Assembly: GCA_009840965.1 (NCBI GenBank) | Contig: VXMT01000126.1 | Span: 1-38,917, forward strand | Direction: 5' to 3' | Origin: Chloroflexota bacterium | GTDB lineage: Bacteria; Chloroflexota; Dehalococcoidia; UBA2979 | Length of the DNA stretch: 38,917 nt | Shown: positions 1 through 7,651 of the stretch, one piece after another | How positions within the stretch are numbered: position 1 is the stretch's first letter | Layout of the letters: each line of letters starts with the position of its first letter | The notes under the pieces: model-generated | The model's database searches: none | Told to the model about the DNA's origin: nothing | Seen by the model: only the letters and a program-made list of their open reading frames with translations | Position numbers and translations under genes: made by a program

Positions 1-2581
1 CCGCCGCGCCGGCGTCGACCACGCCGAAGCCGTATTTGTGGTTGAACGAGTAGACGTCCGTGTCCGAGCCATACTGCAGCGCGCCGTCCTCCCAGTCTCC
101 GTCGGACGCATCGTTCTTGCGTGCCGAGGCGGCCAGGATCAGCTTCACGTCGCGCCACGTGAGCAGGGGGTTGGCGGACTTGATCAGCGCCACGACGCCG
201 GACACGATCGGTGCAGCCGCGGAGGTGCCGCCGAAGTCGCCCCAGTACAGCCCCGGCGTGAAGTCCGAGCCGTCGCCGACGGGGTACAGCAGCGCGGCGG
301 ACTTCGTGGTCGTGATGAAGGCGCCATCCCCGTGGGACGGGGCGCAGACCCAGAGGTTGGCGCCAGGCTCGGAGTAGCGGCTCTTCTCGCCGGTATGGTC
401 GACCGCGCAGACGGCCGTGACGCCGTAGAAGTTCGCGTAGCCGTCGAGGTTGGCGTTGTCCAGGGCGTATCCGTCCGGGTCTCCGCCGTTGCCGGCGGCC
501 CAGACGTAGGAGATGCCCCGGCCGCCGTCCCCCTCCCTCAGCCCCGTTTCGATCGCCGCCATCCAGGCAGCCTCGGCCGGGTGAGGCGCGCCATTGTCCG
601 GGAATCCCCAGCTGTTGGACGACACCTGCGTGCCCACCCTGTGGCGCGTCATCGCATCCACCAGGTCGCGAAGCTCCGCCTCGCCTGCGGACAGCCAGTC
701 GACGAAGTTGTAGCTGTAGATCGTCGCTCCGGGCGCCACGCCCCGGACACCGACCTCGTTATGCTCGGCCGCGATCAGCCCCGCAACGGACGTTCCATGG
801 TTCACCCAGAACAGATTTGAGACGCCCGCCGGCACTCCGGTCCAGTAGTCGTGGTTGCGGCTGGTGTTGACGTTGTCTTTCAGGTCTTCGTGCTCGAGGT
901 ACAGGCCGTCGTCCACGATCGCGATGTTCACGCCCGCCCCGGTGTTCCCGTCCTCCCACACCTCCACGACGTTGATGTCCTCGCCCGTTCCGCCGCCGGA
1001 CTGGCCCGTGTTGTCGAGGTGCCACTGGCAGCCGTAGAAGGCGTCGACGGTGTCGTCCGTGGTCAGGTCCATGCACCTCTGCGCGAACGCCGCGTACCGC
1101 TCCTCGGGCAGGGCAAAGAGGAAGTAGCCGCCGGTCTCGCTCCCCTCCCCGTCCACGCGGATGCCGTACGTCTTCCCCGCCTCGACGGGCACGAGCACGT
1201 AGTCCGCCATGTGGTCCCGCGCGAACGAGAACCAGTCGGAGTGAGGGACCCTGGAGACGTCGAGGGTGGAACCTCCCTCGTCGTAGACCGTGATCCGTGC
1301 CGCCATGGGGTCGTCGATCAGCGTCGCGGCCGCGAGCGAGACGTAGCCGTCCTCCTCGACCGCGAGGCTGAAGTAGTCGGCGTCCGACGAGGAGGAGATG
1401 CGTCCGGGCACGCCCCCGCCGAGCCGGATCGGCGTGGCGGTGCTGAGGGACGTCCCGGGGTTGGGCGCCTCGCCCACCTGCATCCAGTACGGCCCCGTGA
1501 AGAACGACCGATTGCCGATGATCCTGATGTAGTACGTGCCGGCGGCGACCGTGTGCCGCAACATGAAGCCCTGGGCATTGGCGAAACTGCCGAACGGATA
1601 ATGCTGGAACAGCTCACCAGCGAGGAAGAACCGGTAGCTTGTCTGCAGGTCGTCGCCGTTGCTGTTGAGGAGCTGGCCGGTGATGACCGTGTCGCTGAAG
1701 GCCACGACGAAAAAGTCGGTCGCCGTGTCGAAGTCGAGCCGGTAGTAGTCCGCATCGTGGCTGTCGGTATCGCCGGGCCGCCCGATCCTTCCCGCTGTCA
1801 CCATGCCGAGGTGCGCGGAGGCGGCCGAGGGCAGACTGTTCCCCACGTCGTCGGGCGCGAGCATCCCGTGGAGCTCGTACGCGCCCGTGGCGCCGCCGTC
1901 GCCCGTGACCTCGATGTAGTAGGTCCCGGCGTCCAGGCGGGCGCGGACCAGGAAGTTCCACGGACTCTCCGGGAACCGGCCGTCGTCGTTCGACGTCACG
2001 GACGTCCCGTCGCTCTCCTGCAGCTCGCCGTGCGTATCGAGGAGCCCGGTGGTGTAGAGCACCAGTTCCTTCGTCTCGGTCAGCACGAAGCTGAAGAAGT
2101 CCGCGTCGCCGTCCGAGTCGATTCGTCCCGCCACGCTGGCCGTCGAGTCGCTCAGCGCGAAGTTGGCGGCCGTCGAGCGGGTGTCGCCGTAGTCGTCCGT
2201 GGCCTGGGTGGTCGAGGCCGACCAGGCGCCGTCACCCTCGCTGTTGACCGCGCGTAGCTGCACGTCGTAGCTCGTGCTGTCTCGCAAGCTAGCAATGGAG
2301 TAGGAGAGCGTGCCGGTGGTCCATGCGTCCTCGACGAGGGTCCAGTTGGCGTCGGCCGTTTCGTCGTCGTCCGTCTCGATATAGCGGAGGTCGTATGCGG
2401 TGACGGCCGCGCCGCCGTCGTCGTCGGGGGCGGCCCACGTGACGGTGAGGGAGTCCGCTGTCGAGGTGGCCGCGATGCTGGTGGGGACGCCCGGGACGGT
2501 CACGGTCTGCGCGAGGGCTCGCCCCCCGGGGAGCAGGAGCCCGAGCGCGGCGCAGGCCGCGATCAGTGCGCCCCATCTCAT
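1..2581 (-). CDS. Secreted kexin-like S8 (subtilisin family) serine protease with FN3 and PPC-like domains, 3' truncated by window edge
   Basis: The reading frame starts at ATG 2581 and is open to the left edge (860 codons visible, C-terminus missing). Order: signal peptide (about residues 1-24, cleavage after GGRALA), a fibronectin type III domain (about 27-125), three bacterial pre-peptidase-like beta domains (about 130-480, each with a D-x-D-F/Y-F-S motif and a GTYYI strand), then the catalytic domain. The catalytic triad is visible: Asp557 in IVDDGLYLEHEDL, His595 in NHGTSVAGLIA and Ser787 in GGTSAAAPIVSGV. VDDG and QWHLDNTGQ just before it point to the kexin/proprotein-convertase branch. 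A P domain would be expected beyond the edge. There is no N-terminal prodomain in this protein; one seems to be encoded by the gene just upstream, which overlaps it by ATGA. Likely exported and folded outside the membrane. Family call is firm; substrate unknown. Confidence 0.93.
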   Translation of the reverse strand, partial: MRWGALIAACAALGLLLPGGRALAQTVTVPGVPTSIAATSTADSLTVTWAAPDDDGGAAVTAYDLRYIETDDDETADANWTLVEDAWTTGTLSYSIASLRDSTSYDVQLRAVNSEGDGAWSASTTQATDDYGDTRSTAANFALSDSTASVAGRIDSDGDADFFSFVLTETKELVLYTTGLLDTHGELQESDGTSVTSNDDGRFPESPWNFLVRARLDAGTYYIEVTGDGGATGAYELHGMLAPDDVGNSLPSAASAHLGMVTAGRIGRPGDTDSHDADYYRLDFDTATDFFVVAFSDTVITGQLLNSNGDDLQTSYRFFLAGELFQHYPFGSFANAQGFMLRHTVAAGTYYIRIIGNRSFFTGPYWMQVGEAPNPGTSLSTATPIRLGGGVPGRISSSSDADYFSLAVEEDGYVSLAAATLIDDPMAARITVYDEGGSTLDVSRVPHSDWFSFARDHMADYVLVPVEAGKTYGIRVDGEGSETGGYFLFALPEERYAAFAQRCMDLTTDDTVDAFYGCQWHLDNTGQSGGGTGEDINVVEVWEDGNTGAGVNIAIVDDGLYLEHEDLKDNVNTSRNHDYWTGVPAGVSNLFWVNHGTSVAGLIAAEHNEVGVRGVAPGATIYSYNFVDWLSAGEAELRDLVDAMTRHRVGTQVSSNSWGFPDNGAPHPAEAAWMAAIETGLREGDGGRGISYVWAAGNGGDPDGYALDNANLDGYANFYGVTAVCAVDHTGEKSRYSEPGANLWVCAPSHGDGAFITTTKSAALLYPVGDGSDFTPGLYWGDFGGTSAAAPIVSGVVALIKSANPLLTWRDVKLILAASARKNDASDGDWEDGALQYGSDTDVYSFNHKYGFGVVDAGAA

Positions 2582-3426
2582 CTCACGACGACCTGGGAGC
2601 GCCAGTTGGGGCTGGAGATCAGCACCCCCTCCTCGTCGGCCAGCTCGTTCGCGAGCAGGAGCGAGGGCAGGCCGGGATCGGTCGAGATGAAGTAGGCGTT
2701 GGTGGCGAAGTCCTCCTCCTCGACACGGCTGAGCGCGATGCCGTTGGCGGCGAAGAAGCCCTCGACCCGGCGCTGATCCCACTCCGCATCGAGCACCAGC
2801 AGCACTCCGCCGGGCAGCGTCATGCGCCGCCCGGAGTCGTCATAGAAGACGGGAGAGCCGTCGGAGTCCGCTTGCGAGTCAGAGCGCCCGGAGGCGCCCA
2901 CTTCGCCCGATGCACCCGCGTCCTCGGCGGGCCCCAGCCACACGCGCCGCGTGTGTTCGCCGTCCTGCCACGTGTATTCGGTGGCCCCCTCGGGAGGTGC
3001 CTGTCGCGTGTCGCTGCCCCCCGCCGAGCCGGGACCGCGTGCGCCGGCCGGCGCCCTCCCCGCCGGCTGGGCGGCGCTCCCCCCGGTCGGCGTCGGAGTC
3101 GCCCTGCCGGGCGTTGCGCTCGCTGTCGGAGCGCCGGCCGCGGCGGTCGCTGTGGCAGTCGGGGCGCCACCCTGGCGATCCGGTCCCGGCATGCCCGGCG
3201 CCGGTGTTGCCGTCGGCGCCGGCGTCGCTGCCGGCGTAGCGTCACTCCGCCTATCAGGTACCGGGGTGGTCGGCGCTGGTGTGGCCGTCGCCACCGGCGG
3301 CGCCCCTGCCGGCGCGGTTGCCGCCGGTTCGCTGAGCGTGGACTGGCAGGCGACCAGCAACATCGCGGCGCCGAGCCAGGGAGCGACCATCGCGGGGGCA
3401 ACGGAAAAGGGAACGGACGGTCTCAT
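2578..3426 (-). CDS. Pro/Thr/Ala-rich lipoprotein with a C-terminal S8 prodomain-like segment
   Basis: The chosen ATG at 3426 gives 282 residues; it follows an AAGAAG purine stretch and leaves a clean lipoprotein signal ending MLLVAC with the lipidated Cys at residue 27. A GTG seven codons upstream (3447) lacks a ribosome site. Residues about 30-130 are a low-complexity Ala/Thr/Pro spacer, typical of a stalk crossing the cell envelope. The last 85 or so residues look globular: GGVLLVLDAEWDQRRVEGFF, then ANELADEEGVLISSPNW close to the end. This layout (beta strand, helix, then valine-rich strand ending in S/A-P-N) resembles the N-terminal prodomain of S8 peptidases, which ends just before the mature enzyme. 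Here it ends four codons after SPNW, and the protease gene starts inside its stop codon. I infer a separately encoded, membrane-anchored folding chaperone or inhibitor of the protease. Lipoprotein call is strong, prodomain call moderate. Confidence 0.8.
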   Translation of the reverse strand: MRPSVPFSVAPAMVAPWLGAAMLLVACQSTLSEPAATAPAGAPPVATATPAPTTPVPDRRSDATPAATPAPTATPAPGMPGPDRQGGAPTATATAAAGAPTASATPGRATPTPTGGSAAQPAGRAPAGARGPGSAGGSDTRQAPPEGATEYTWQDGEHTRRVWLGPAEDAGASGEVGASGRSDSQADSDGSPVFYDDSGRRMTLPGGVLLVLDAEWDQRRVEGFFAANGIALSRVEEEDFATNAYFISTDPGLPSLLLANELADEEGVLISSPNWRSQVVVR

Positions 3427-3596
3427 CGAACGCACTTCTTGGGCCACCTGAGCGGCAGTACGCCGGCCAGTTCACGCACGCTCGCGGCCGGTGTCGCCGC
3501 CATGAGCGAACTGGGCCGAGGCGTTCTGTCGTCGATCGCGGTCCATTAACGCGCGCTGAAGACGATAGCCGACCAGACCCGCAGCGATGTGAGGGA

Positions 3597-3625
3597 GCTA
3601 TAAGGTCTTGCCCGAATGGCGTAAA
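3597..3625 (-). promoter_or_regulatory. Candidate promoter of the lipoprotein/protease pair
   Basis: On the minus strand TTTACG (3620-3625) and TATAGC (3597-3602) are 17 bp apart, each matching four of six consensus positions. It lies about 170 bp upstream of the lipoprotein start in an unusually AT-rich patch. Only weak sequence support. Confidence 0.3.
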
Positions 3626-3810
3626 ATATCTGTTAGTGTTGGGGCGAGGTGCTCAGCAGAGGCCGATCAGCGGGTAATCCTGGTCCAGGAAGACACGCCG
3701 CCAGCGCTCGAAATCCAGGCTCGTTACGGCGCTATCGCGAAGATGAATGAAGGCGGCGGCATGGATCTGCATCTCACCGAACCCCTGGTCTCCCGTTTTG
3801 CCGAGAGGTG

Positions 3811-3885
3811 AGTCAGGACCAAGCGACGAACATGGGCATCACTGTGGTGACGGTAGCTCTCGCGAACCACCGCGCTCCTGAGCAA
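3811..3885 (+). repeat. Dispersed repeat copy A (internally deleted)
   Basis: It shares an exact 33 bp stretch (3812-3844) with copy B at 14231 and then resumes in the part corresponding to the end of copy C (38200-38248). Relative to copy C about 34 bp in the middle are missing. It lies 3' of the minus-strand enoyl-CoA hydratase gene, at the end of the left operon. Confidence 0.8.
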
Positions 3886-3981
3886 CCTGGAAACGGTGAC
3901 CCCACCGACGGCCTCCGACTCGCCCGGGGCCTGTCGAGGGCGTTCGGCGTGAGGACTCGTTGGGAGGATCGGAGCGACCGC

Positions 3982-4794
3982 TCAGCGCAGCTTCCACTCG
4001 GGCGGGCGCCCCTCGGCGAAGGCCCTCGGGCCCTCGATCGAGTCTTCCATCGCCTCGACCTTGTCGAACAGGGCGAGCCCGAAGCGCTGCGCCCAGTGAT
4101 CGTCCTGGAAGAGGTAGCGGTAGATGAGCTCCTTGTGCGTCCAGACCGAGACCGGGCCCATCTCGCAGACCTCCTCGGCCCACTGGATGGCTTCGTCGAG
4201 CAGCTGTTCCCTTGGCACGACCTTGTTGACCCAGCCGACCTCGTACATCCGCTGCGCGGTATATTGCCGCGCACCCCACAGGGTCATCTCCATCACCATG
4301 GCGGGCGGAATCATGCGTGCCGCCTGCGCCATGAACGACGCCGGGAGGTTCCAGCGCACTTCCGGAACCCCGAACATCGCGTGCTCCGCGGCGATGCGCA
4401 CATCGCAGATCTGAGACAGGAACCAACCCCCCGCCACGGCGAAGCCGTTGACGGCGCCGATGATCGGCTTCCAGAACTCGTGGTCCACCGGGGCGAGCTT
4501 GGCCCAGCCACCCTGATCGTCGACGTACTGGACGAAGCCGCCCTCGTACTCCTCGTCCAGCTCGGCGCGGTCCTTGAGGTCCTCACCGGCGCAGAAGAAG
4601 CGGTCACCCACCGCGGTCAGGATCACCGCCCAGATTTCGTCGTCGGCCTTGAGCCGCGGCCACTCCTGCGCAAGCCGGCGCGCGAGATCGAAGTTGATCG
4701 AGTTGCCGCGCTCCTCGCGGTTCACGGTCAGCACCGCGTAGTGTTTCTCCGGCACCCGCTCGACGAGCAGCACGTCATCTCCGCGTATCGCCAT
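3982..4794 (-). CDS. Enoyl-CoA hydratase/isomerase (crotonase) family
   Basis: 270 residues, normal for a crotonase. Both oxyanion-hole segments are present (FFCAGEDL near residue 70 and GFAVAGGW near 120). Two glutamates align with the catalytic pair of mitochondrial enoyl-CoA hydratase: Glu145 in GVPEVRW and Glu169 in VMEMTLWG, so water addition to a 2-enoyl-CoA is plausible. The start is supported by GGGGAGGG about 6 bp upstream. It is the last gene of the left operon, 24 bp after a MaoC-type gene, so the operon encodes two unrelated kinds of hydratase. A hydrolase or aromatic-acyl-CoA variant of the superfamily is possible. Confidence 0.92.
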   Translation of the reverse strand: MAIRGDDVLLVERVPEKHYAVLTVNREERGNSINFDLARRLAQEWPRLKADDEIWAVILTAVGDRFFCAGEDLKDRAELDEEYEGGFVQYVDDQGGWAKLAPVDHEFWKPIIGAVNGFAVAGGWFLSQICDVRIAAEHAMFGVPEVRWNLPASFMAQAARMIPPAMVMEMTLWGARQYTAQRMYEVGWVNKVVPREQLLDEAIQWAEEVCEMGPVSVWTHKELIYRYLFQDDHWAQRFGLALFDKVEAMEDSIEGPRAFAEGRPPEWKLR

Positions 4795-4818
4795 GTCGTC
4801 CCTCCCCAGGTTCCGCAG

Positions 4819-5268
4819 TCACTCTCGCGAGGGGAGCAGCACGGTGCCTTGCGCCGGCGTCGCAACCCCCTCGCGGTCGTTCGTGATCGAGAGCTCGATC
4901 TCGACGGCGTTGCCGTCGTCGGTCTGTTCCTTGGCGACGACCTTGCCGCTCACGGTGATGACATCGTCTGGCATGTTCATGCGCCGCATCTCGAAGTGCA
5001 GCCTGCGCACCCAGCCCTCCGGTCCGGCGAAGTCGGCGAGGAGGCGGTAGAGCTGCGCGCGAGTCCAGCCCGTGTTGTAGAAGATGGTGCGGTGCCCGCC
5101 GGACTGCGCGAACGGCGGGTCGTGGTGCACGGCGTAGAAGTCCTGCGAGCCGCTCACCTGCTTGACCATCTCGGTCCAGTCGAGCGTGTAGGAGAAGCCG
5201 GGCAGTTCGTCGCCCACGCTCACGTCCTCGAAGTAGATCTGCGGTAGTGGGTCCAGCTTGACGGCCAT
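4819..5268 (-). CDS. MaoC-like hotdog dehydratase/hydratase, short form
   Basis: 149 residues forming one hotdog fold. The hydratase-2 type motif is recognisable as SQDFYAVHHDPPFAQSGG (about residues 41-58), with Asp43 and His48 where the family has its catalytic Asp and His. It follows a 191-residue MaoC-type protein by 25 bp. Adjacent long and short MaoC proteins commonly form a heteromeric enoyl-CoA hydratase, as ChsH1/ChsH2 do in steroid side-chain degradation; the neighbouring DUF35 and thiolase-like genes strengthen that comparison. Start choice is ATG MAVKLDPLP. Function as acyl-CoA hydratase is inferred from family and context. Confidence 0.85.
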   Translation of the reverse strand: MAVKLDPLPQIYFEDVSVGDELPGFSYTLDWTEMVKQVSGSQDFYAVHHDPPFAQSGGHRTIFYNTGWTRAQLYRLLADFAGPEGWVRRLHFEMRRMNMPDDVITVSGKVVAKEQTDDGNAVEIELSITNDREGVATPAQGTVLLPSRE

Positions 5269-5293
5269 CGCCGTGCTCCCTCGTGCTGAGCGC

Positions 5294-5869
5294 CTACGCC
5301 GTCTGCAGCCCGAGCGGGTCGGGGTCGGCCTCGACCTCCTCGGGCGCGCGGTGGCGCAGGCTCGTGTTGCGGCTGATCGCGACGAGCTCGTCGTCCTGGT
5401 TGTAGAAGCGCGTCTCGTCGATGATCCAGATCGCGTTCGGGTCGAGGCGGATCGGCTTGACGTAGACGTCCGCGATCGAGGGCTGCAACCAGAGCCGGTC
5501 GCCGATCCTCATGGGCTTCAGGAACTCCCACGTCGTGCTGAGGTTGATGGCCCGATCGCCGATCACGGGAACGTCGAGGTCCTCGTTCTCGGGCGCCGGG
5601 ATGTCGGGGCCGCCGTTCCAGTTCGGCCACGTCCCGTCGCCTGCGAAGTAGTCGGCCATCACCCCGGGGGCGATGTTGTCGCCGTACCGGCTGTTCCTCC
5701 CGTACTGGGGGTCGATGAAGAGCGGGTTCCTCCCGTAGCACATGTGCTCATGGCGGCGGATCGGATCGTGCTCCACCGGGTAGAGGCCATCCTTCCGCTC
5801 GCCCGTTCGTCCGACGTACTGCTCCCGAATCCTGTCGATGTCGTAGTCGGCCGCTGCTACCTTTGGCAT
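5294..5869 (-). CDS. MaoC-like protein, N-terminal dehydratase (FAS1-like) type
   Basis: 191 residues. The ATG at 5869 (MPKVAAADYDIDRIREQYVG) has AGGGGGAG just upstream; the longer open frame above it is non-coding in style. The central CYGRNPLFIDPQYG resembles the hotdog signature NPLHxD but with Phe in place of the active-site His, as in the non-catalytic half of two-subunit hydratases. Its C-terminal half has the strand pattern of the same fold (WEFLKPMRIGDRLW, DETRFYNQDDELVA). With the 149-residue downstream protein it probably makes one hydratase in which the partner carries the catalytic Asp/His. It could instead bind a CoA ester as a structural subunit. Confidence 0.82.
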   Translation of the reverse strand: MPKVAAADYDIDRIREQYVGRTGERKDGLYPVEHDPIRRHEHMCYGRNPLFIDPQYGRNSRYGDNIAPGVMADYFAGDGTWPNWNGGPDIPAPENEDLDVPVIGDRAINLSTTWEFLKPMRIGDRLWLQPSIADVYVKPIRLDPNAIWIIDETRFYNQDDELVAISRNTSLRHRAPEEVEADPDPLGLQTA

Positions 5870-5954
5870 TGACTCCCCCTCACCGAGGGCCACGACTCCA
5901 GTGGCCGGCTCGCCGGGCCCCTCGGGTACGGGCCCGACGGCCGCCCCGCGCCTG

Positions 5955-6425
5955 TCAGATGTACGACCAGTGCACCAGCGAGTACGGGGGGTCGTGATCG
6001 AGGTGGTGTTCGAACACCGCCTCGACCTCGGCGCCGATGACGACGTCTTCCTCGGGCTCGCCGAGCAGGTTCCCGACCATGCGGATGTTTCCGGCATGCG
6101 GGAGCTCCACGAGGACGACGACGTACGGCACCGCCTCGACGAGCGCCGGGTGCACCGGATGCCACGCGCGCTCCCAGGAGTAGATTCGCCCGCGCGGCTC
6201 CACCTCCCGCCAATCGAGGTCGTACGAGTGACAGGTGTGGCAGAGCCACTCCGGACCCCACTGCCAGACATCGCAGGAGGGGCAGAACTGAACCAGCAGC
6301 TCGTTGCGGGCTGCACCCTCCCAGTAGGGGCGGTCCAGCTCGTTCATCAGCGGCACCGGGAACGCCGGAGCCTCGGCGAAGTATGCGCCGCCGGCCTCGA
6401 TCTCGGACTTCGTCGCGTTGGCCAT
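5955..6425 (-). CDS. DUF35 OB-fold protein with rubredoxin-like zinc ribbon
   Basis: 156 residues from the ATG at 6425, preceded by AGGGAACG. An N-terminal helix (MNELDRPYWEGAARNELLVQ) leads into a zinc ribbon with Cys48, Cys51, Cys62 and Cys65 (CPSC and CHTC), followed by an OB-fold beta barrel (RGRIYSWERAWHPVHP). Such proteins are obligate partners of thiolase-superfamily enzymes, for example the DUF35 part of ChsH2 that activates the aldolase Ltp2. Here the thiolase-like gene is directly upstream, 10 bp away, so a 1:1 complex is the best inference. It has no catalytic residues of its own. Confidence 0.9.
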   Translation of the reverse strand: MANATKSEIEAGGAYFAEAPAFPVPLMNELDRPYWEGAARNELLVQFCPSCDVWQWGPEWLCHTCHSYDLDWREVEPRGRIYSWERAWHPVHPALVEAVPYVVVLVELPHAGNIRMVGNLLGEPEEDVVIGAEVEAVFEHHLDHDPPYSLVHWSYI

Positions 6426-6435
6426 CGTTCGTTCC

Positions 6436-7608
6436 CTACACTTCCGCGCCCAGGATGAGGTTGCTCGTCGGCTCGACCATCGGCCCCGAGGCGACGAGCG
6501 AGATCTCCGCACCCTCGACCTGAGAAGTCGAGGTGCCGCGGATCTGGCGCGTTGCCTCGGTGATCAGTTCGAAGCCGTGCATATAGCACTCGGCCAGATT
6601 GCCGCCGCTCGTGTTCAGCGGGAGGTCACCCGTGTCGAAGCGGAAGTTCTCGAGGGTGAACTCCTCGTTGACCCGCTCAGCCGGGACCAGCCCGTGCTCG
6701 ACGATGCTCATCATCACGCCGCCGGTGAAGTTCTCGTACATTTGCACGACGTCGACCTCGTCCGGCATGACCTCGGCCATCTCGTAGAGCCGCTTCGCGG
6801 TCACCTTGAAGTTGGACGTCGCGTAGTCCGGCGCGTTGTGCGCCGAGGCCGATTGCCGGTAGCCAGAGCCCTGCGCGGCTCCCAGAATGTACGCCGGCTT
6901 CTGCTTCAGGTCGCGGGCGCGCTCGGCGGTCGTGATGATCGCCGCGGCCGAGCCGTCGTTCTCCTGGCAGCAGTCGTAGAGGTGGAACGGCTCGACGATC
7001 CAGCGCGAGTTGTCGTACGTCTCCTCGTCGAGCGGCCGGCCGTACATGACCGCGCGGGGATTACGCTGGGCGTGGTAGTAGCAGGCGAGCGAGATCGCCC
7101 GCAGCGCCGACTGTTCCACGCCGTGCTCGTACATGTAGCGGTGGGTCTTCATCGCGAACATCTGCGCCGGCGACATCACCCCGTACGGCATCGCGAGGGC
7201 GTCCGGCCCCTCCACGCCGCCCGCGGCGACGGGCCCGCCGAAACGTCCGAACTCGCCCTGCGAGAGCGCGCGGTAGGCGACGGCGTAGTCGCAGAGCCCG
7301 GTGGCCACTGCCGCGGCCGCGTTCATGATCGCGGCCGATCCGCCGCCACCACCGCCGCCCCAGACCATCGAGCTGACCTTCAGATCCTCGATGCCCAGCG
7401 CGGTGGCGAAGCGGATCCCCTCGTTGCGGTCCATCGAGTAGGAGAAGAAGCCGTCGATCTCCCGAATATCGATGCCGGCATCGTCGGCCGCCTTCTGCAT
7501 GGCCATGAGGCCGAGCTTGAACTCGGCGTCCTCCGCCCCGCCCCGCTTGTAGTAGGCGGTCTCCCCGATGCCGACGATCGCGGCCTTCCCTCGAATCGTC
7601 TCCGTCAT
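6436..7608 (-). CDS. Thiolase-superfamily protein lacking the active-site Cys (lipid-transfer/Ltp2-like, probable retro-aldolase)
   Basis: 390 residues from ATG 7608, which has GGAGGGG six bases upstream; an in-frame TTG four codons earlier is less likely. The fold is SCP2-thiolase-like (GKAAIVGIGETAYYKRGG at the start, GDLPLNTSGGNLAECYMHG near the end). Where true thiolases carry the nucleophilic Cys, this protein has a run of seven glycines (Gly84-Gly90, WGGGGGGGSAAI), so Claisen thiolysis is unlikely. Ltp2-type relatives without this Cys carry out retro-aldol cleavage of beta-hydroxyacyl-CoA together with a DUF35 partner, which is encoded next. A role after MaoC hydration in shortening a branched or ring-attached side chain is inferred. 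Confidence 0.85.
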   Translation of the reverse strand: MTETIRGKAAIVGIGETAYYKRGGAEDAEFKLGLMAMQKAADDAGIDIREIDGFFSYSMDRNEGIRFATALGIEDLKVSSMVWGGGGGGGSAAIMNAAAAVATGLCDYAVAYRALSQGEFGRFGGPVAAGGVEGPDALAMPYGVMSPAQMFAMKTHRYMYEHGVEQSALRAISLACYYHAQRNPRAVMYGRPLDEETYDNSRWIVEPFHLYDCCQENDGSAAAIITTAERARDLKQKPAYILGAAQGSGYRQSASAHNAPDYATSNFKVTAKRLYEMAEVMPDEVDVVQMYENFTGGVMMSIVEHGLVPAERVNEEFTLENFRFDTGDLPLNTSGGNLAECYMHGFELITEATRQIRGTSTSQVEGAEISLVASGPMVEPTSNLILGAEV

Positions 7609-7651
7609 CTGCCCCTCCAATCGCTGCTCGTGCAGTCTCGTTGTTCTCCGC

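Larger units (their letters stand above)
3427..3981. other. Intergenic stretch without a supportable gene
   Basis: This 555 bp gap holds the candidate promoter above, an AT-richer segment around 3590-3650 and repeat copy A (3811-3885). Both strands carry short open frames across 3608-3811: 67 codons on plus, and on minus a frame ending in FERWRRVFLDQDYPLIGLC. I recognise neither, neither has a good ribosome site, and a decayed gene fragment is as likely as a small gene. Confidence 0.5.

Noticed and set aside
851-2257. 468-residue plus-strand open frame opposite the protease gene
   Set aside because: Shadow of the S8 protease coding strand; the minus frame has domain structure and catalytic triad, this one has none.
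3608-3811. 67-codon plus frame and an overlapping minus frame
   Set aside because: No family recognised, no ribosome site, and both frames equally open; kept only as a note in the gap entry.
3808-5247. 479-residue plus-strand open frame opposite the crotonase and MaoC genes
   Set aside because: Antisense to clearly conserved genes and rich in Arg/Val/Leu/His as expected of a GC-rich shadow frame; no recognisable motif.
7346-7366. Seven-glycine codon run as a possible slippage or frameshift site
   Set aside because: Frame is continuous on both sides and codons vary, so it is an ordinary coding segment.
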